64,000 nucleotides of DNA from Williamsia faeni (GCA_003202005.1 QJJF01000009.1:1-64000); one strand, 5' to 3'; counted from the stretch's first letter, positions 27,423 to 37,826 are shown. The notes: generated by a model not told the origin, from the sequence alone. Made by a program: numbers and translations.

Positions 27423-27727
27423 CGGATATCCTTTCCTTCCCCCGCCGGTAGATTCGCGAGGGCCAGTTTCTCGCACCCGGAGACCAGGTGAGAGGTGCCG
27501 CTATTTTGAGCGGTCTATCAGGCTTTGTGTCGTGTGCCGCACTTCAATTTCACGGACTGACGTCCGCGGGCTGTGACCGTTGAATTTCACAATTTCGTGA
27601 GAAGCGCGCGTGGTGAAACTTTCGCGGCGGGACGGGTACATGCTAACCACGATCAACGATATGAGCAACACTTTGCACTGACGGCGTGTTCCCTGAGGGT
27701 GGACGGGCCAGATGGCCCGACCCTTCC
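27423..27727 (-). promoter_or_regulatory. rho promoter and about 210-nt leader
   Basis: On the minus strand TTGCTC (27663-27668) and TAGCAT (27640-27645) are spaced by 17 bp, giving a good sigA-type promoter with start near 27633. The resulting 5' leader is about 210 nt. It contains a CGGAC-GTCA-GTCCG hairpin and repeated TGAAATT segments. Long leaders before rho allow autoregulation by premature termination in other bacteria; here that is inference. Confidence 0.55.
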
Positions 27728-27730
27728 TCA
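27692..27730 (-). terminator. hairpin at the end of thrB
   Basis: CGGGCC-AGAT-GGCCCG (27704-27719) forms a tight stem that can extend outward with GGGT/ACCC and CTGAGG/CCTCAG-like pairs. It starts at the thrB stop codon and probably ends the argS-to-thrB transcript. Confidence 0.55.
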
Positions 27731-28687
27731 GTGTACGACTACTCCCGGCGCGATCTCTACCTCGCCCAGCGCGAATCCCAGTTCTGCTGCCATCTCCTGG
27801 GATCCGGGGGGCAACGGCGATGCCGTCAGCGCGAGGACGGTCGGCCCGGCACCGGACACGGTGGCCGGAACATCCCGGTCCCGTAGCCACCGAACCAATT
27901 CCGCGGTGGCCGGCATGACCGGAGCGCGGTACTCCTGGTGCAGACGATCCTCCGTCGCCGCGAACAGGAGACCGGGATCGGTGGTGAGCGCCACAACCGC
28001 CAGGGCCGCACGGCTCACGTTGAACACCGCGTCGCCGCGCGCGACCGCATCCGGCAGCAGCCCCCGGGTGACTGCGGTCGACGACTCGACCTGCGGAATC
28101 ATCACAAACGCGCGGATCGACGGATGGAGGTCGAGTTTGCTGGCGAAATAGCGCGCCTCGTGCGGCGCGTCGGTCTCCAGTGCCGGATGCATGTGACCGC
28201 CCGCAACGTCCGACCAGGACACGACAGCCGAGCCGAGCACACTCGCCGACGCGTTGTCCGGGTGCCCTTCGAACTCCGAGGCGAGCTGAACCAGCATGTC
28301 GGTCGAGAGCGGGGTGCCGACACCCGCTGCGCGAATCAGTCCCGCCGCCGCCGCCAATCCCCCGACCACTGCAGATGCCGACGATCCCAGACCCCTGGAG
28401 TGCGGAATGCTGTTCCGGCACTCGACATCAAGCCCTGGGACCGTCACTCCGGCCGCCGAGAGCCCGCGATTGATCGCCCGGACCACGAGATGGGTCGCGT
28501 CCAGGGGAACCCCTTGGGCGCCTTCCCCGCTCACGCTGATCCGCAGTCCGGGTCCGGCGACGGTCACCGAGACATCGTCGTAGATGCCCAGTGCAATACC
28601 GAGGGTGTCGAAGCCGGGTCCGAGATTGGCACTCGACGCCGGAACGCGAGCGCGCGCCTGCAGACCGGCCGGCAGAACAAAATTCAT
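27728..28687 (-). CDS. thrB: homoserine kinase
   Basis: A 319-residue GHMP-family kinase that phosphorylates homoserine for threonine synthesis. The ATP-binding [15 protein letters not shown] is at the N terminus and [14 protein letters not shown] is the second GHMP motif. I start it at the ATG at 28687 ([10 protein letters not shown]); an upstream ATG at 28723 in the same frame is possible. It is the last gene of the argS-lysA-hom-thrC-thrB run. Confidence 0.93.
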   Translation of the reverse strand: MNFVLPAGLQARARVPASSANLGPGFDTLGIALGIYDDVSVTVAGPGLRISVSGEGAQGVPLDATHLVVRAINRGLSAAGVTVPGLDVECRNSIPHSRGLGSSASAVVGGLAAAAGLIRAAGVGTPLSTDMLVQLASEFEGHPDNASASVLGSAVVSWSDVAGGHMHPALETDAPHEARYFASKLDLHPSIRAFVMIPQVESSTAVTRGLLPDAVARGDAVFNVSRAALAVVALTTDPGLLFAATEDRLHQEYRAPVMPATAELVRWLRDRDVPATVSGAGPTVLALTASPLPPGSQEMAAELGFALGEVEIAPGVVVH

Positions 28688-28741
28688 ACCGCGCGCTTCA
28701 ACTTGCCGGCGCGTTCGGAACAACGTGTGCGAAGGTGCCCA

Positions 28742-29821
28742 TCAGCTCAACCCCAGCGCCCTGGCAACCGCAACCGGGTCCACCGGGATCGCTTCGACCG
28801 GCGGAATGCCCGCCAGCGCGGTGTCAGGGTCCTTCAAGCCATTGCCCGTGACAGTGCAGACCACCAGTTCACCGGCAGAGATCCAGCCGTCGGCGCGAGC
28901 CGCCAGCAGACCGGCCACACTCGCCGCCGAAGCCGGCTCCACGAAAACGCCCTCGTGTCCGGCGATCAACCGGTAGGCCTCGAGCAGTTTCTCGTCGGTC
29001 GCCGCCCGGAACTGACCGCCCGACTCCTCCTTGGCCGCCACGGCCTGGTTCCAGCTGGCCGGAGATCCGATGCGGATCGCGGTGGCGATGGTCTCGGGAT
29101 TCTTGACCGGTGCGCCGTTCACCAGCGGCGCAGCGCCGGCCGCCTGGACACCGAGCATCCGCGGCAACGAATCGACGACACCGTCGCGGTGGTATTCGGT
29201 GTAGCCCTTCCAGTATGCGGTGATGTTTCCGGCGTTTCCGACCGGCAAGGCATGCACATCGGGAGCGCGGCCGAGCACGTCCATGATCTCGAAGGCCGCA
29301 GTCTTCTGGCCCTCGATGCGCGCCGGGTTGACCGAGTTCACCAGCTCGATCTCGGGGAACTCAGCGGTCGCCTTACGCGCGAGTTCGAGGCAGTCGTCGA
29401 AATTGCCCTGCACCTGAATGATTTTCGCGCCGTGCATGATTGCCTGGGCGAGCTTGCCCATGGCGATCTTGCCCTCGGGGATCAGAACCGCGCAGGTGAT
29501 TCCGGCGCGCGTCGCGTAGGCGGCGGCGGACGCCGAGGTGTTGCCGGTCGACGCACACAGGACGGCGGTCTTGCCGTTGTTGACGGCATTGCTGACCGCC
29601 ATCGTCATCCCACGGTCCTTGAACGAACCGGTCGGGTTGAGGCCTTCGACCTTGAGATAGACCTCGCAGCCGGTGATCTCGGACAGATGCGGGGCGCTGA
29701 TCAGCGGGGTGCCGCCTTCGAGGAGGGTGACAACCTTCCAGTCGTCGCCCACCGGGAGCCGATCCCGGTAGGCCTCGATCAGGCCGGGCCATGCACTGTG
29801 CACGGCTGCTGACTCACTCAT
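28742..29821 (-). CDS. thrC: threonine synthase
   Basis: A 359-residue PLP enzyme converting O-phosphohomoserine to threonine. The PLP lysine lies in [11 protein letters not shown], and a phosphate-binding [15 protein letters not shown] loop follows. The ATG at 29821 has GGAGGGA at good spacing and overlaps the end of hom by 8 bp, which suggests coupled translation. It is 54 bp before thrB. Confidence 0.95.
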   Translation of the reverse strand: MSESAAVHSAWPGLIEAYRDRLPVGDDWKVVTLLEGGTPLISAPHLSEITGCEVYLKVEGLNPTGSFKDRGMTMAVSNAVNNGKTAVLCASTGNTSASAAAYATRAGITCAVLIPEGKIAMGKLAQAIMHGAKIIQVQGNFDDCLELARKATAEFPEIELVNSVNPARIEGQKTAAFEIMDVLGRAPDVHALPVGNAGNITAYWKGYTEYHRDGVVDSLPRMLGVQAAGAAPLVNGAPVKNPETIATAIRIGSPASWNQAVAAKEESGGQFRAATDEKLLEAYRLIAGHEGVFVEPASAASVAGLLAARADGWISAGELVVCTVTGNGLKDPDTALAGIPPVEAIPVDPVAVARALGLS

Positions 29822-31124
29822 TGGTTCCCTCCAGTCGCAAAACACTCGAAACGCTCAACACCGAATCCATTTTCTCCAGCGCCGCAACGGTTTCCGACAA
29901 CGCGGCATCCGGTGCACGATGCGTGACAACCACCAGCCGGGCATCTTCACCGGCGCCCTCCTGGCGGACCGTGGAGATACTGATGTTGCGCGAGCTGAAC
30001 TCACCGGCAACCGTCGACAGCACACCGGGCTTGTCGGCAACCCGCATCGACACGTAGTAGCGCGTCCGGACGTCGCCCATCGGGGCGATCGGCAACGACG
30101 CATAGGTCGATTCCAATGGCCCACGGCCACCGTGAACCTTGTTACGCGCCGCCATCACCAGGTCTCCCAACACTGCGGAGGCGGTCGGTGCGCCACCGGC
30201 TCCCTGGCCGTAGAACATGAGCCGACCGGCGTTCTCGGCCTCCACGACCACGGCGTTGAACGCGCCGTTGACCGCGGCGAGTGGATGCTCCAGCGGCACC
30301 AGCGCGGGATAGACGCGAGCCGAAATCCGTTGTGTACCATCCTCGGCGACGATGCGCTCGCAGATGGACAGCAACTTGACCGTGCAGTCGAGCGCTTTCG
30401 CCGATGCGAGGTCGTGCGCGGTGATGTTCGAGATGCCCTCGCGGTAGACGTTCAGCGCGGTCACCCGCGAGTGAAACGCGATCGATGCGAGGATCGCGGC
30501 CTTGGCCGCGGCGTCGTATCCTTCGACGTCGGCTGTCGGATCGGCTTCGGCGTATCCGAGCCGGCCGGCCTCGGCCAGCGTCTCGTTGTAGTCGCTGCCG
30601 TCCGCGTCCATCGCCGAGAGGATGAAGTTGGTGGTGCCGTTGACGATTCCCGCCACCTTGGTCACCGTATCGCCGGCCAGCGACTGCATCAACGGCCGGA
30701 TCACGGGGATCGCTCCGGCCACGGCCGCCTCGAAGTAGAGGTCGACCTTGGCGGTCGCGGCGGCCGTCGCGAGCTCACCGGTGTAGTCGGCAAGGAGCGC
30801 CTTGTTGGCGGTCACGACCGACTTACCGCTCTGCAATGCCTCGCGAATGAGCATTCGCGGCGGATCGATTCCGCCCATCAGTTCGACAACGATGTCGACG
30901 TCCTCGCGGGCGACGAGGTCTTCTGGCTTGTCGGTGAGCAGCGCCGGATCGATACCACGCGGTTTACCGAGGTCGCGGACCGCAACGCCACGAATCTCCA
31001 TCGGCGCACCGACGCGGGCCGTCAGATCTGCGGCATTGTCGGTGAGGATGCGTACCACCTCGGTACCGACGTTGCCCATTCCGAGAATCGCGACACCAAT
31101 GGCGCGCGTGCTGTTCTCCGTCAT
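29814..31124 (-). CDS. hom: homoserine dehydrogenase with ACT domain
   Basis: A 436-residue NAD(P)-dependent enzyme making homoserine from aspartate semialdehyde, at the branch to threonine and methionine. The Rossmann motif GMGNVGTEV is at about 16-24, and the catalytic region has VNGTTNFIL and the conserved [18 protein letters not shown]-terminal ACT domain (about 350-436) provides feedback control by threonine. It starts in the stop codon of lysA (ATGA overlap). Often named thrA in mycobacteria. Confidence 0.95.
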   Translation of the reverse strand: MTENSTRAIGVAILGMGNVGTEVVRILTDNAADLTARVGAPMEIRGVAVRDLGKPRGIDPALLTDKPEDLVAREDVDIVVELMGGIDPPRMLIREALQSGKSVVTANKALLADYTGELATAAATAKVDLYFEAAVAGAIPVIRPLMQSLAGDTVTKVAGIVNGTTNFILSAMDADGSDYNETLAEAGRLGYAEADPTADVEGYDAAAKAAILASIAFHSRVTALNVYREGISNITAHDLASAKALDCTVKLLSICERIVAEDGTQRISARVYPALVPLEHPLAAVNGAFNAVVVEAENAGRLMFYGQGAGGAPTASAVLGDLVMAARNKVHGGRGPLESTYASLPIAPMGDVRTRYYVSMRVADKPGVLSTVAGEFSSRNISISTVRQEGAGEDARLVVVTHRAPDAALSETVAALEKMDSVLSVSSVLRLEGTNE

Positions 31125-32545
31125 TCGTTCACCTCCAAGCTCAACAAATCCTCAACGGTCTCGCGCCGCAGCATCACCCGCGAGGCACCGCCCTTCACCG
31201 CGACCACTGCCGGTCGCGTCACCATGTTGTACCGACTCGACATCGTGTAGCAGTACGCACCGGTGGCGCCGACCATCAGAATGTCTCCGGGTGCGACGTC
31301 TCCGGGCAGCCAGCAATCCTTCACTACGATGTCGCCGCTCTCGCAGTGCTTTCCGACGACCCGGCTCACCACCGCATCGGCGGACGACACCCGCGAGGCC
31401 AGGCGCACATCGTATTCCGCCTGGTACAGCGCGGTCCGGATGTTGTCACTCATGCCACCGTCGACCGACACGTAGCGCCGTTGCGCCCCGCCCGCCGCGA
31501 GCTGCACGTCCTTGACGGTGCCGACGGTGTAGAGCGTGACACCGGCCGGACCCGCGATCGCACGGCCCGGTTCGACAGCGATCGTCGGCGTGGGCAGCCC
31601 AAGTGCAGCCGACTCCCGCTCGACGATGATCGCAAGCTTGTCGGCAACTTCCTGAACAGGCGGTGGATCATCCGACGGGAGGTAGGAAATACCAAGTCCG
31701 CCACCGAGATCCAGAATCGACAGTTGCGCGGTCTTCTCGACACCGAATTCACCGACAACCTCCTTGAGGAGGCCGAGCACCCGATGCGCAGCCAATTCGA
31801 ACCCATCGACCTCGAAGATCTGCGAACCGATGTGGCTGTGCAGACCGACCAGCCGGAGGTTGTCCGTGGCAAAGACCCGTCGGACCGCATCCATCGCCAT
31901 CCCGCCGGCCAGGGAGAACCCGAACTTCTGGTCCTCGTGGGCGGTGGAGATGAACTCGTGCGTGTGCGCCTCGACACCGACGGTGATCCGGATGAGAACG
32001 TCCTGGACCACCCCGAGCCGGCCGGCGATCTCGTCGAGTCGCTCGATCTCGATCATCGAATCGAGTACCACGTGCTCGACGCCCGACGATGCGGCCAACT
32101 CGAGTTCCGGAATCGATTTATTGTTGCCGTGCAACGCAATCCGATTGGCCGGGAACCCCGCGCGCAGAGCCACGGTCAACTCCCCTGACGAACACACGTC
32201 CAGGGACAGCCCCTCGGACTGCACCCAGCGGGCGATTTCCGACGACAGAAATGCCTTGGACGCGTAGTGCACGTGTTCTGCGGAACCAAAAGCCTTGGCC
32301 ATCTCGGCGCAACGGGCGCGGAAATCGTCCTCGTTGATGACGAACAGAGGCGTGTCGTACTTCTCCGCCAACTCGGTGACCGGAATGCCGCCGATCCGCG
32401 CGACGTCGTTGCTGTCGCGGTCGGTGCTCTGCGGATAGACATGAGCCGGCAACTGTGCCAGATCGGCTGCGCTGTTGGGCCGTTCGGCGAGACGAGGTGC
32501 TGCCAGGGCCTCCGCGTGGCGAGGGCCGGCGGGGTGTGCGTTCAC
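31121..32545 (-). CDS. lysA: diaminopimelate decarboxylase
   Basis: A 474-residue PLP enzyme (alanine-racemase fold) that decarboxylates meso-diaminopimelate to lysine. The PLP lysine is in HYASKAFLS, the glycine-rich phosphate loop in [10 protein letters not shown], and the C-terminal active-site Cys in [10 protein letters not shown]. The GTG at 32545 overlaps the argS stop (GTGA); upstream sequence in the frame is not conserved. This argS-lysA coupling is standard in actinobacteria. Confidence 0.95.
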   Translation of the reverse strand: MNAHPAGPRHAEALAAPRLAERPNSAADLAQLPAHVYPQSTDRDSNDVARIGGIPVTELAEKYDTPLFVINEDDFRARCAEMAKAFGSAEHVHYASKAFLSSEIARWVQSEGLSLDVCSSGELTVALRAGFPANRIALHGNNKSIPELELAASSGVEHVVLDSMIEIERLDEIAGRLGVVQDVLIRITVGVEAHTHEFISTAHEDQKFGFSLAGGMAMDAVRRVFATDNLRLVGLHSHIGSQIFEVDGFELAAHRVLGLLKEVVGEFGVEKTAQLSILDLGGGLGISYLPSDDPPPVQEVADKLAIIVERESAALGLPTPTIAVEPGRAIAGPAGVTLYTVGTVKDVQLAAGGAQRRYVSVDGGMSDNIRTALYQAEYDVRLASRVSSADAVVSRVVGKHCESGDIVVKDCWLPGDVAPGDILMVGATGAYCYTMSSRYNMVTRPAVVAVKGGASRVMLRRETVEDLLSLEVNE

Positions 32546-34194
32546 ATTCGCTCCGGTGCGCTGACGCCGACCATCGCCAAACCGTTGGCGACGACCTGCT
32601 TGGTGGCGCCGCACAGTGCCAGCCGTGCGGCGTGGATATCGGTCGGTTCCTCGTCGCCCTGGGGCAGCACGCGGCACCGATCGTAGAACTTGTGATACGT
32701 GCTGGCCAGCGATTCGAGGTAGCGACAGATGCGGTGTGGCTCACGCAATTCCGCGGCCGTGGAGACCACCGCCGGGAAGTCACCGAGCGTGCGGATCAGG
32801 TCGCCTTCGGCCGGATCGACCAGCAACTCGAGGTGGTCTGTAGAGGCCACCAGCCCCAGCGTCTCGGCGTTGCGGCCGATCGCGCTGAGCCGGGCGTGTG
32901 CGTATTGCACGTAGTAGACCGGGTTTTCGTTCGACTGGCTGACCAGCAGATCCAGGTCGATGTCGATGTTGACGTCGACCGACGAACGGATCAGCGAGTA
33001 ACGGGCGGCGTCCACACCCACCGCCTCGACGAGATCGTCGAGCGTGATCACGGTTCCGGCGCGCTTGCTCATCCGGACCGGTTGGCCGTCCTTGACCAGA
33101 TTCACCATCTGGCCGATCAGGACCTCGAGCCGATCCGGGTCGTCGCCGAGGGCGGCCGCGGCCGCCTTCAGGCGCACCACATAGCCGTGGTGATCGGCGC
33201 CGAGCATGTAGATGCAGAGGTCGAAGCCACGATCGCGCTTGTCCTTGAAATACGCGATATCGCCGGCGATGTAGGCGGCTTCGCCGTCACTCTTGATCAC
33301 AACCCGGTCTTTGTCATCACCGAACGCGGTGGATCGCAGCCACCAGGCGCCATCGTTCTCGTACAGGTTGCCGTTCGCCTTGAGCTCGACGATCGCCTTG
33401 TCGACCTGTCCGGAGTCGAACATCTTGTTCTCGTGCGTGTAGACGTCGAAGTCGACGCCGAACTCGTGAAGGTTCTGCTTGATCTGCGTGAACATCAGGT
33501 CCACGCCGTGGGCGCGGAAGGTTTCGAGCCGATCGGCTTCGGGGCGGGCCAGTGCGTCGGGCACCTCGGCGACGATCTGCGACGCGATGTCGTTGATGTA
33601 CGCGCCGGCGTAGCCGTCTTCGGGTGCCGGCTCGCCCAGGGCGGCGGCCAGGAGCGACCGCGCGAACCGGTCGATCTGGGCACCGTGGTCGTTGAAGTAA
33701 TACTCGCGGGTCACCGCGGCACCCGCGGCCGACAACACCCGTCCCAGGGCGTCACCGACGGCAGCCCAGCGAGTACCACCGAGATGGATGGGACCGGTGG
33801 GGTTGGCCGAGACGAACTCGAGGTTCACCTTCAGGCCGTCGTAGATCATGCCGGTGCCGTAGGCCTCGCCACCGGTCAGCACGTTCGCGACAACCGCGTT
33901 CTGCGCGTCCGCGGCGAGGCGGATGTTCACGAATCCGGGCCCGGCGATGTCGGCGGTGGCGATCCCGTCACGCGAGATCAGTTCAGTGGCCAGCCATCCG
34001 GCCAGCTCACGGGGATTTGCTCCGACCTTCTTGCCGAGTTGGAGTGCAATATTGGTGGCGTAATCGCCATGTTCGGGATTTCGGGGGCGCTCCACGACAA
34101 CAGAGTCCGGCAGCGCGGACACATCGAGTCCGTGGTCGGTGAGCACTGTGGAGGTGGCGGCATGCAGGAGTACCGCGAGGTCGGCGGGGGTCAC
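32542..34194 (-). CDS. argS: arginyl-tRNA synthetase
   Basis: A 550-residue class I synthetase. The HIGH-type motif appears as IHLGG in [14 protein letters not shown], and the KMSKS loop as MSKRAG. The C-terminal DALR anticodon-binding domain is recognisable at the end. The GTG at 34194 has AGGATGG at good spacing, and the length equals the mycobacterial enzyme. It heads the argS-lysA-hom-thrC-thrB run. A tRNA-Arg gene lies 3.7 kb away. Confidence 0.96.
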   Translation of the reverse strand: MTPADLAVLLHAATSTVLTDHGLDVSALPDSVVVERPRNPEHGDYATNIALQLGKKVGANPRELAGWLATELISRDGIATADIAGPGFVNIRLAADAQNAVVANVLTGGEAYGTGMIYDGLKVNLEFVSANPTGPIHLGGTRWAAVGDALGRVLSAAGAAVTREYYFNDHGAQIDRFARSLLAAALGEPAPEDGYAGAYINDIASQIVAEVPDALARPEADRLETFRAHGVDLMFTQIKQNLHEFGVDFDVYTHENKMFDSGQVDKAIVELKANGNLYENDGAWWLRSTAFGDDKDRVVIKSDGEAAYIAGDIAYFKDKRDRGFDLCIYMLGADHHGYVVRLKAAAAALGDDPDRLEVLIGQMVNLVKDGQPVRMSKRAGTVITLDDLVEAVGVDAARYSLIRSSVDVNIDIDLDLLVSQSNENPVYYVQYAHARLSAIGRNAETLGLVASTDHLELLVDPAEGDLIRTLGDFPAVVSTAAELREPHRICRYLESLASTYHKFYDRCRVLPQGDEEPTDIHAARLALCGATKQVVANGLAMVGVSAPERM

Positions 34195-34386
34195 GATGCA
34201 CCATCCTATTGGCCGACCGATCGTCAAAGACAATCGCATTGACTTGGCACCCGTCACCGCGGGAGCACGCCGCAGGTTTTGTCAACACTCGGCGAGGCCG
34301 AGGTGCCCACGTAGACTCTCATATCGCCGACGAACAAGCCGGCAGTGCGACGTTCGCTCTCCATAGAATTGCACCGAAAGAGATCC

Positions 34387-35250
34387 ATGGCTGACGCCAA
34401 GAACAAAGGCAACATCCCGAAGAGGCCCGCGGGCTCCGGGAAGAAGAAAAAAGCTGGTCAGATACCGGTTGTCAAAGCCGGCGGTGGACGGCAGATCCCA
34501 TGGGGCACCATCGGTGGAATCGCGGTGATCGTGCTCATCATCGCCGGTCTCGCCATCTATCTGGTGCCCAAGTACGAGGACAAACAAGAGGTGGCGAAGT
34601 ACACGCCGTCGTCCTCGAACCCGGATCCTTCGGACAAGATCGAGGGCGTCACCAAGGTCTATTACCCGGCGGGCCAGCACGTCGAACCGACCCAACGGGT
34701 CGCCTACGACCAGTCGCCGCCGTTCGGCGGACCACATGACGCGGTGTGGGCCACGTGTACCGGCATCGTCTATCCGGGCGAGTTGCGCACCGAAAATGCG
34801 GTGCACTCGCTTGAGCACGGCGCGGTCTGGATCGCCTACAACCCCACGACAATCGCCCCGGGAGACCTCGACACACTGAAGTCGAAGGTCGAGGGCAAGC
34901 AGTACATGCTGCTCTCGCCGTATCCGTCGCTGGACCGGCCGATCTCGCTGCAATCGTGGGGCCACCAGCTGAAAGTCGACTCGGCGGGTGACAAGCGCGT
35001 CGACCAGTTCATCGAAGCGCTCCGCCAGAACGGCAACACCGGCGTCTATCCGGATCACCCCGAGGCCACCGCGTATCCCGAGGTCGGCGCGCAGTGTGCG
35101 GCGATACCCGGATCATTCGATCCGAGCAACCCGCCTCCGGCCGATGTCGGCGACCTTCCCGCCGACGCCGTCCAGATGGATGGCAGCGGCGCCACGGAGG
35201 CCACCAATGAGGCCGGCATGGTTCCGACCCAGCCGGTCCCGGCAGGCTGA
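34387..35250 (+). CDS. DUF3105 membrane-anchored protein
   Basis: A 287-residue paralog of the DUF3105 lipoprotein at 24471, but anchored by a membrane helix (about residues 42-60, TIGGIAVIVLIIAGLAIYL) after a lysine-rich cytoplasmic N terminus. The external domain shares WATCTGIVYP, RTENAVHSLEHGAVW and SLQSWGHQLKV. A 40-residue low-complexity tail follows. The ATG at 34387 has AAAGAGA before it. Its stop shares a base with the next start (TGATG), so it is coupled to the DUF305 gene. Function unknown; metal handling at the cell surface is plausible from the partner. Confidence 0.85.
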   Translation: MADAKNKGNIPKRPAGSGKKKKAGQIPVVKAGGGRQIPWGTIGGIAVIVLIIAGLAIYLVPKYEDKQEVAKYTPSSSNPDPSDKIEGVTKVYYPAGQHVEPTQRVAYDQSPPFGGPHDAVWATCTGIVYPGELRTENAVHSLEHGAVWIAYNPTTIAPGDLDTLKSKVEGKQYMLLSPYPSLDRPISLQSWGHQLKVDSAGDKRVDQFIEALRQNGNTGVYPDHPEATAYPEVGAQCAAIPGSFDPSNPPPADVGDLPADAVQMDGSGATEATNEAGMVPTQPVPAG

Positions 35251-36281
35251 TGACGACATCGGACGACACTCCTGACGGTGCATCCGATCGGGACAAAACC
35301 GCTCAGGACGAAACGGTTCAGAACGAAACCGATCGGGACGAAACCGCCCAGGACGAGCCGGAACAGGACGAAGCCCCCCGGGGTGAAACAGATCAGGACG
35401 AATCCGAACGCGACGACTCTGATCAGGACGAAATCCCACAGGACAAGACCGATCAGGACGCATCTGACCGCAACGAATCTGGTCAGGACGAGACGGTTCA
35501 GGACGACACCGGCCGCGCTGATCCCACTCGGGTCGATTCCGCCAACGACGCGGCTGATCGGGACGCGCCGCGCGGCCGCCGGAGCCAGCAGACCGCTGTG
35601 CTCGTCCTCGGCGCGATCGCAGTGCTGCTGATCGGCGTCGTGGTCGGGTTGCTTCTCCGCATGACGTTCGACGGTGACGACGACAGCAACAAACCTGCGG
35701 CGGATTCGGCGGCTGTCGGGTTCTCGCAGGACATGATCCGGCATCACCAGCAGGCCGTCGAGATGGCCACGCTGGAGCTGTACGGCGGCAGCGACCCGCA
35801 GGTCCGAAGCCTGGCCTACGACATCTTGACGTCTCAGGTCAACCAGATCGGGCAAATGCAGTCGTGGCTGGCCCGGTGGGACTACCCGATCGATAATCCG
35901 GGTGAACCGATGGCGTGGATGACCGACCACGGCTCCGGGCACCACCACGATGGTTCGGACCACGCGGGATCGACCGAACCCAGCATGGATATGGACATGT
36001 CGGCGTCCGGTGTTCCGATGCCGGGAATGGCGACCACCGAGGAGATGAACCAGCTGCGCAGCCTGCAGGGCAGCGAGCTCGACCTCTACTTCCTGCAGCT
36101 GATGTTGCGCCATCACCAGGGCGGCATCGAGATGATGGAGTACGCAGTCGAGCCCGATCACGTCAGCGAGGACTATGTCCGCAACCTGGCCCAGCAGATG
36201 ATCAATGTCCAGGAATCCGAATCGGAGACCATGACCAAGATGATCGAAAGTCGCGGCGCTGCACCGCTTCCGATGAACTGA
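35250..36281 (+). CDS. DUF305 membrane protein with acidic 5-residue repeats
   Basis: A 343-residue protein. Residues about 13-110 are tandem 5-residue acidic repeats of the form QDETx/RDExx. One membrane helix follows (about 117-137, VLVLGAIAVLLIGVVVGLLL), then an external DUF305 domain with two HH motifs (DMIRHHQQAVEMA and LMLRHHQGGIEMM). A His/Asp/Met-rich loop lies between them. DUF305 proteins are four-helix, ferritin-like folds often found with copper or metal resistance genes. The orientation of the acidic tail as cytoplasmic is predicted. Confidence 0.85.
   Translation: MTTSDDTPDGASDRDKTAQDETVQNETDRDETAQDEPEQDEAPRGETDQDESERDDSDQDEIPQDKTDQDASDRNESGQDETVQDDTGRADPTRVDSANDAADRDAPRGRRSQQTAVLVLGAIAVLLIGVVVGLLLRMTFDGDDDSNKPAADSAAVGFSQDMIRHHQQAVEMATLELYGGSDPQVRSLAYDILTSQVNQIGQMQSWLARWDYPIDNPGEPMAWMTDHGSGHHHDGSDHAGSTEPSMDMDMSASGVPMPGMATTEEMNQLRSLQGSELDLYFLQLMLRHHQGGIEMMEYAVEPDHVSEDYVRNLAQQMINVQESESETMTKMIESRGAAPLPMN
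35284..35560 (+). repeat. degenerate 15-bp tandem repeats in the DUF305 gene
   Basis: About 18 degenerate 15-bp units around the core CAGGACGAAAC or GATCAGGACGAA encode the acidic pentapeptide array. Reading frame is kept throughout, so the array is under protein-level constraint and may vary in copy number between strains. Confidence 0.75.
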
Positions 36282-36294
36282 TCGTCTTTTCACA

Positions 36295-36330
36295 CAAAAG
36301 CCCCTGTCCGACATCGGACAGGGGCTTTTG
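36295..36330. terminator. bidirectional terminator
   Basis: CAAAAGCCCCTGTCCGA (36295-36311) and TCGGACAGGGGCTTTTG (36314-36330) form a perfect 17-bp stem ending in A/T-rich arms. It therefore works as an intrinsic terminator in both directions, between the convergent DUF305 and DUF5313 genes. Confidence 0.9.
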
Positions 36331-36378
36331 TTGACTCCGGGCCTTTGTTGACTCAGGGGCCTTGCCAACTCGCGGCGA

Positions 36379-36789
36379 TCAGCGGACTTGCCGGCGCCGC
36401 GGTACCGGGACACTGCGGCCGTGGATCTTCTCGTAGGCCGCGCGGTTGGCATCGTGCTTCCGCACCCGCTCGGGACTCTCGAGATCGGCAGGCAGGCCAT
36501 GGAGTTCGAGGCGGTGTTCACGATTGGGCTGCATGTAGGCACCGCAGTAGAACAGCGCCAGGATGAGGCCGAGCAGAATCATCGCGAGCCGCAAGTAGAT
36601 CGGCCCGGGGAACAGCAGGAAGACCGCGAACACGGGAAAGAACGGGATCATGCCGCGCAGCAGGTGTCGCGGCACCCGCCAGCGGCCGGTCAAGTCGTGC
36701 CGGACCCAGTCCTGCAGCTCGTCGGGCAGCTTGCGGCCCCAACTGTAGGTGATCCACTGCCACGGATTGGGCCGGGCGCGCTGCGTCAT
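36379..36789 (-). CDS. DUF5313 small membrane protein
   Basis: A 136-residue protein opening with the family signature RPNPWQWITYSWGRKLPDE, then HDLTGRWRVPRHLLRG. Two close membrane helices follow (about residues 52-88) and a basic C-terminal tail. DUF5313 is confined to mycolic-acid bacteria and has no known function. The ATG at 36789 has AGGAG 7 bp before it. It lies 29 bp downstream of the MarR-type gene and is probably cotranscribed with it. Confidence 0.82.
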   Translation of the reverse strand: MTQRARPNPWQWITYSWGRKLPDELQDWVRHDLTGRWRVPRHLLRGMIPFFPVFAVFLLFPGPIYLRLAMILLGLILALFYCGAYMQPNREHRLELHGLPADLESPERVRKHDANRAAYEKIHGRSVPVPRRRQVR

Positions 36790-36818
36790 CGTGTTACTCC
36801 TGAAATACATCGGAACCC

Positions 36819-37301
36819 TCAGGGTTCCAGGGTGATCGAGCCGGATGCGATGGCCGCTTCCGCAGCCTGATTGACGGTGCCCAGGACGCGGTGCAGCTCC
36901 TCGAGAAGCGCAAGGTCGACGCCGAGGGTGCGGACGACGGCGAACGGAATCTTCTCCGCCTCGCTGCGTAGTTCGCGTCCGGCTTCGGTGAGCTGGACAA
37001 CCAATTGCCGCTCATCGGTGACACTGCGTGTGCGGGTGATCAATCCGGCCGCCTCGAGTCGCTTGAGCAGCGGCGAGAGGGTCGGGGAATCGAGCCGCAG
37101 GGCATCGGCGATCTCACGCACCGACATCGGCGCCCGCTCCCACAGGGCCAACATGACCAGATACTGCGGATGAGTGAGCCCCAGCGGCTCCAACAGCGGC
37201 CGGTACACCCCCAGAACGGTCCGGTTGGCCACCGCGAGCGCGAAACAGACCTGACGCTCGAGAGCCAGCGGATCGCCCTCGATCACGAGTTCGTCGGACA
37301 T
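36819..37301 (-). CDS. MarR-family regulator, OhrR-like
   Basis: A 160-residue winged-helix repressor. The segment RQVCFALAVANRTVLGVYRP and the following LLEPLGLTHPQYLVMLALWE resembles OhrR, and C19 sits where the peroxide-sensing cysteine of OhrR lies. The recognition helix is in SPTLSPLLKRLEAAGLI. No ohr gene is nearby; instead a small unknown gene is divergent. A perfect palindrome in between is the likely operator. Sensing of organic hydroperoxides or another oxidant through C19 is inference. Confidence 0.85.
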   Translation of the reverse strand: MSDELVIEGDPLALERQVCFALAVANRTVLGVYRPLLEPLGLTHPQYLVMLALWERAPMSVREIADALRLDSPTLSPLLKRLEAAGLITRTRSVTDERQLVVQLTEAGRELRSEAEKIPFAVVRTLGVDLALLEELHRVLGTVNQAAEAAIASGSITLEP

Positions 37302-37324
37302 CGCACCCCTTTGGTCGTGCCTAC

Positions 37325-37344
37325 ATAGTTATTGCACTAACTAT
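37325..37344. promoter_or_regulatory. probable MarR/OhrR operator
   Basis: ATAGTTA (37325-37331) and TAACTAT (37338-37344) are perfect inverted repeats around a 6-bp spacer, 24 bp before the repressor start and between divergent genes. Length and AT-rich half sites fit a MarR-type dimer. It would allow autoregulation and control of the downstream 117-residue protein gene. Confidence 0.7.
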
Positions 37345-37472
37345 ATGCCCACGAAGGAGTTGAAGCAATCTCCGCGACAGCGGGTTTGACGAAACGCCTG
37401 CTCACAGCTGTGACTCGGAACACACTTGATACTGGCAAAGTGCTGATTCACCCGTTAGGAAGGGCAAGAATT

Positions 37473-37826
37473 ATGGCTGAGGCTGGTCTATGCATAACTT
37501 TCGGAGAAGTGGTGACGGGGCGCGAGAAGCGAGCGCTCGAGGTCTACGGCGACACGTTGGAGTATTTCGGGCGACTTCAGACAGAGGGGAAGCTCGAACG
37601 CTTTGACGTGGTCATACTCGGACCAACCGGTGGAGACGTCGGATTCTGGCTGTTGCGGGGCACGGCCGAGCAGATCGACTCGCTCCGCCGCTCCCAGGAG
37701 TACATCCAGCTGATCCAGCGTGTGCAGCTGGACGTCAACGGGCTCAGGGTCACTGATGCCTTCGTTGACGAGGGACTCGTCGAAATCATGGGCAGTTTCC
37801 AAAAACTCGTCGCCGAGCTCAACTGA
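37473..37826 (+). CDS. conserved small protein of unknown function
   Basis: A 117-residue soluble protein, starting MAEAGLCITFGEVVTGREKR, with an alternating alpha/beta pattern suggestive of a dimeric ferredoxin-like fold: strand at start, helix ALEVYGDTLEYFGRL, strand ERFDVVILGPTGG, helix AEQIDSLRRSQEYIQL. It resembles a family common in actinobacteria that I cannot name. The ATG at 37473 has AGGAAGGG upstream. It is divergent from the OhrR-like gene with a palindrome between, so it may be induced by the same signal. Confidence 0.7.
   Translation: MAEAGLCITFGEVVTGREKRALEVYGDTLEYFGRLQTEGKLERFDVVILGPTGGDVGFWLLRGTAEQIDSLRRSQEYIQLIQRVQLDVNGLRVTDAFVDEGLVEIMGSFQKLVAELN

Noticed and set aside
35284-35560. 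15-bp tandem repeats considered as an iteron origin or CRISPR
   Set aside because: Units are in frame, degenerate and coding for acidic pentapeptides, with no spacers.
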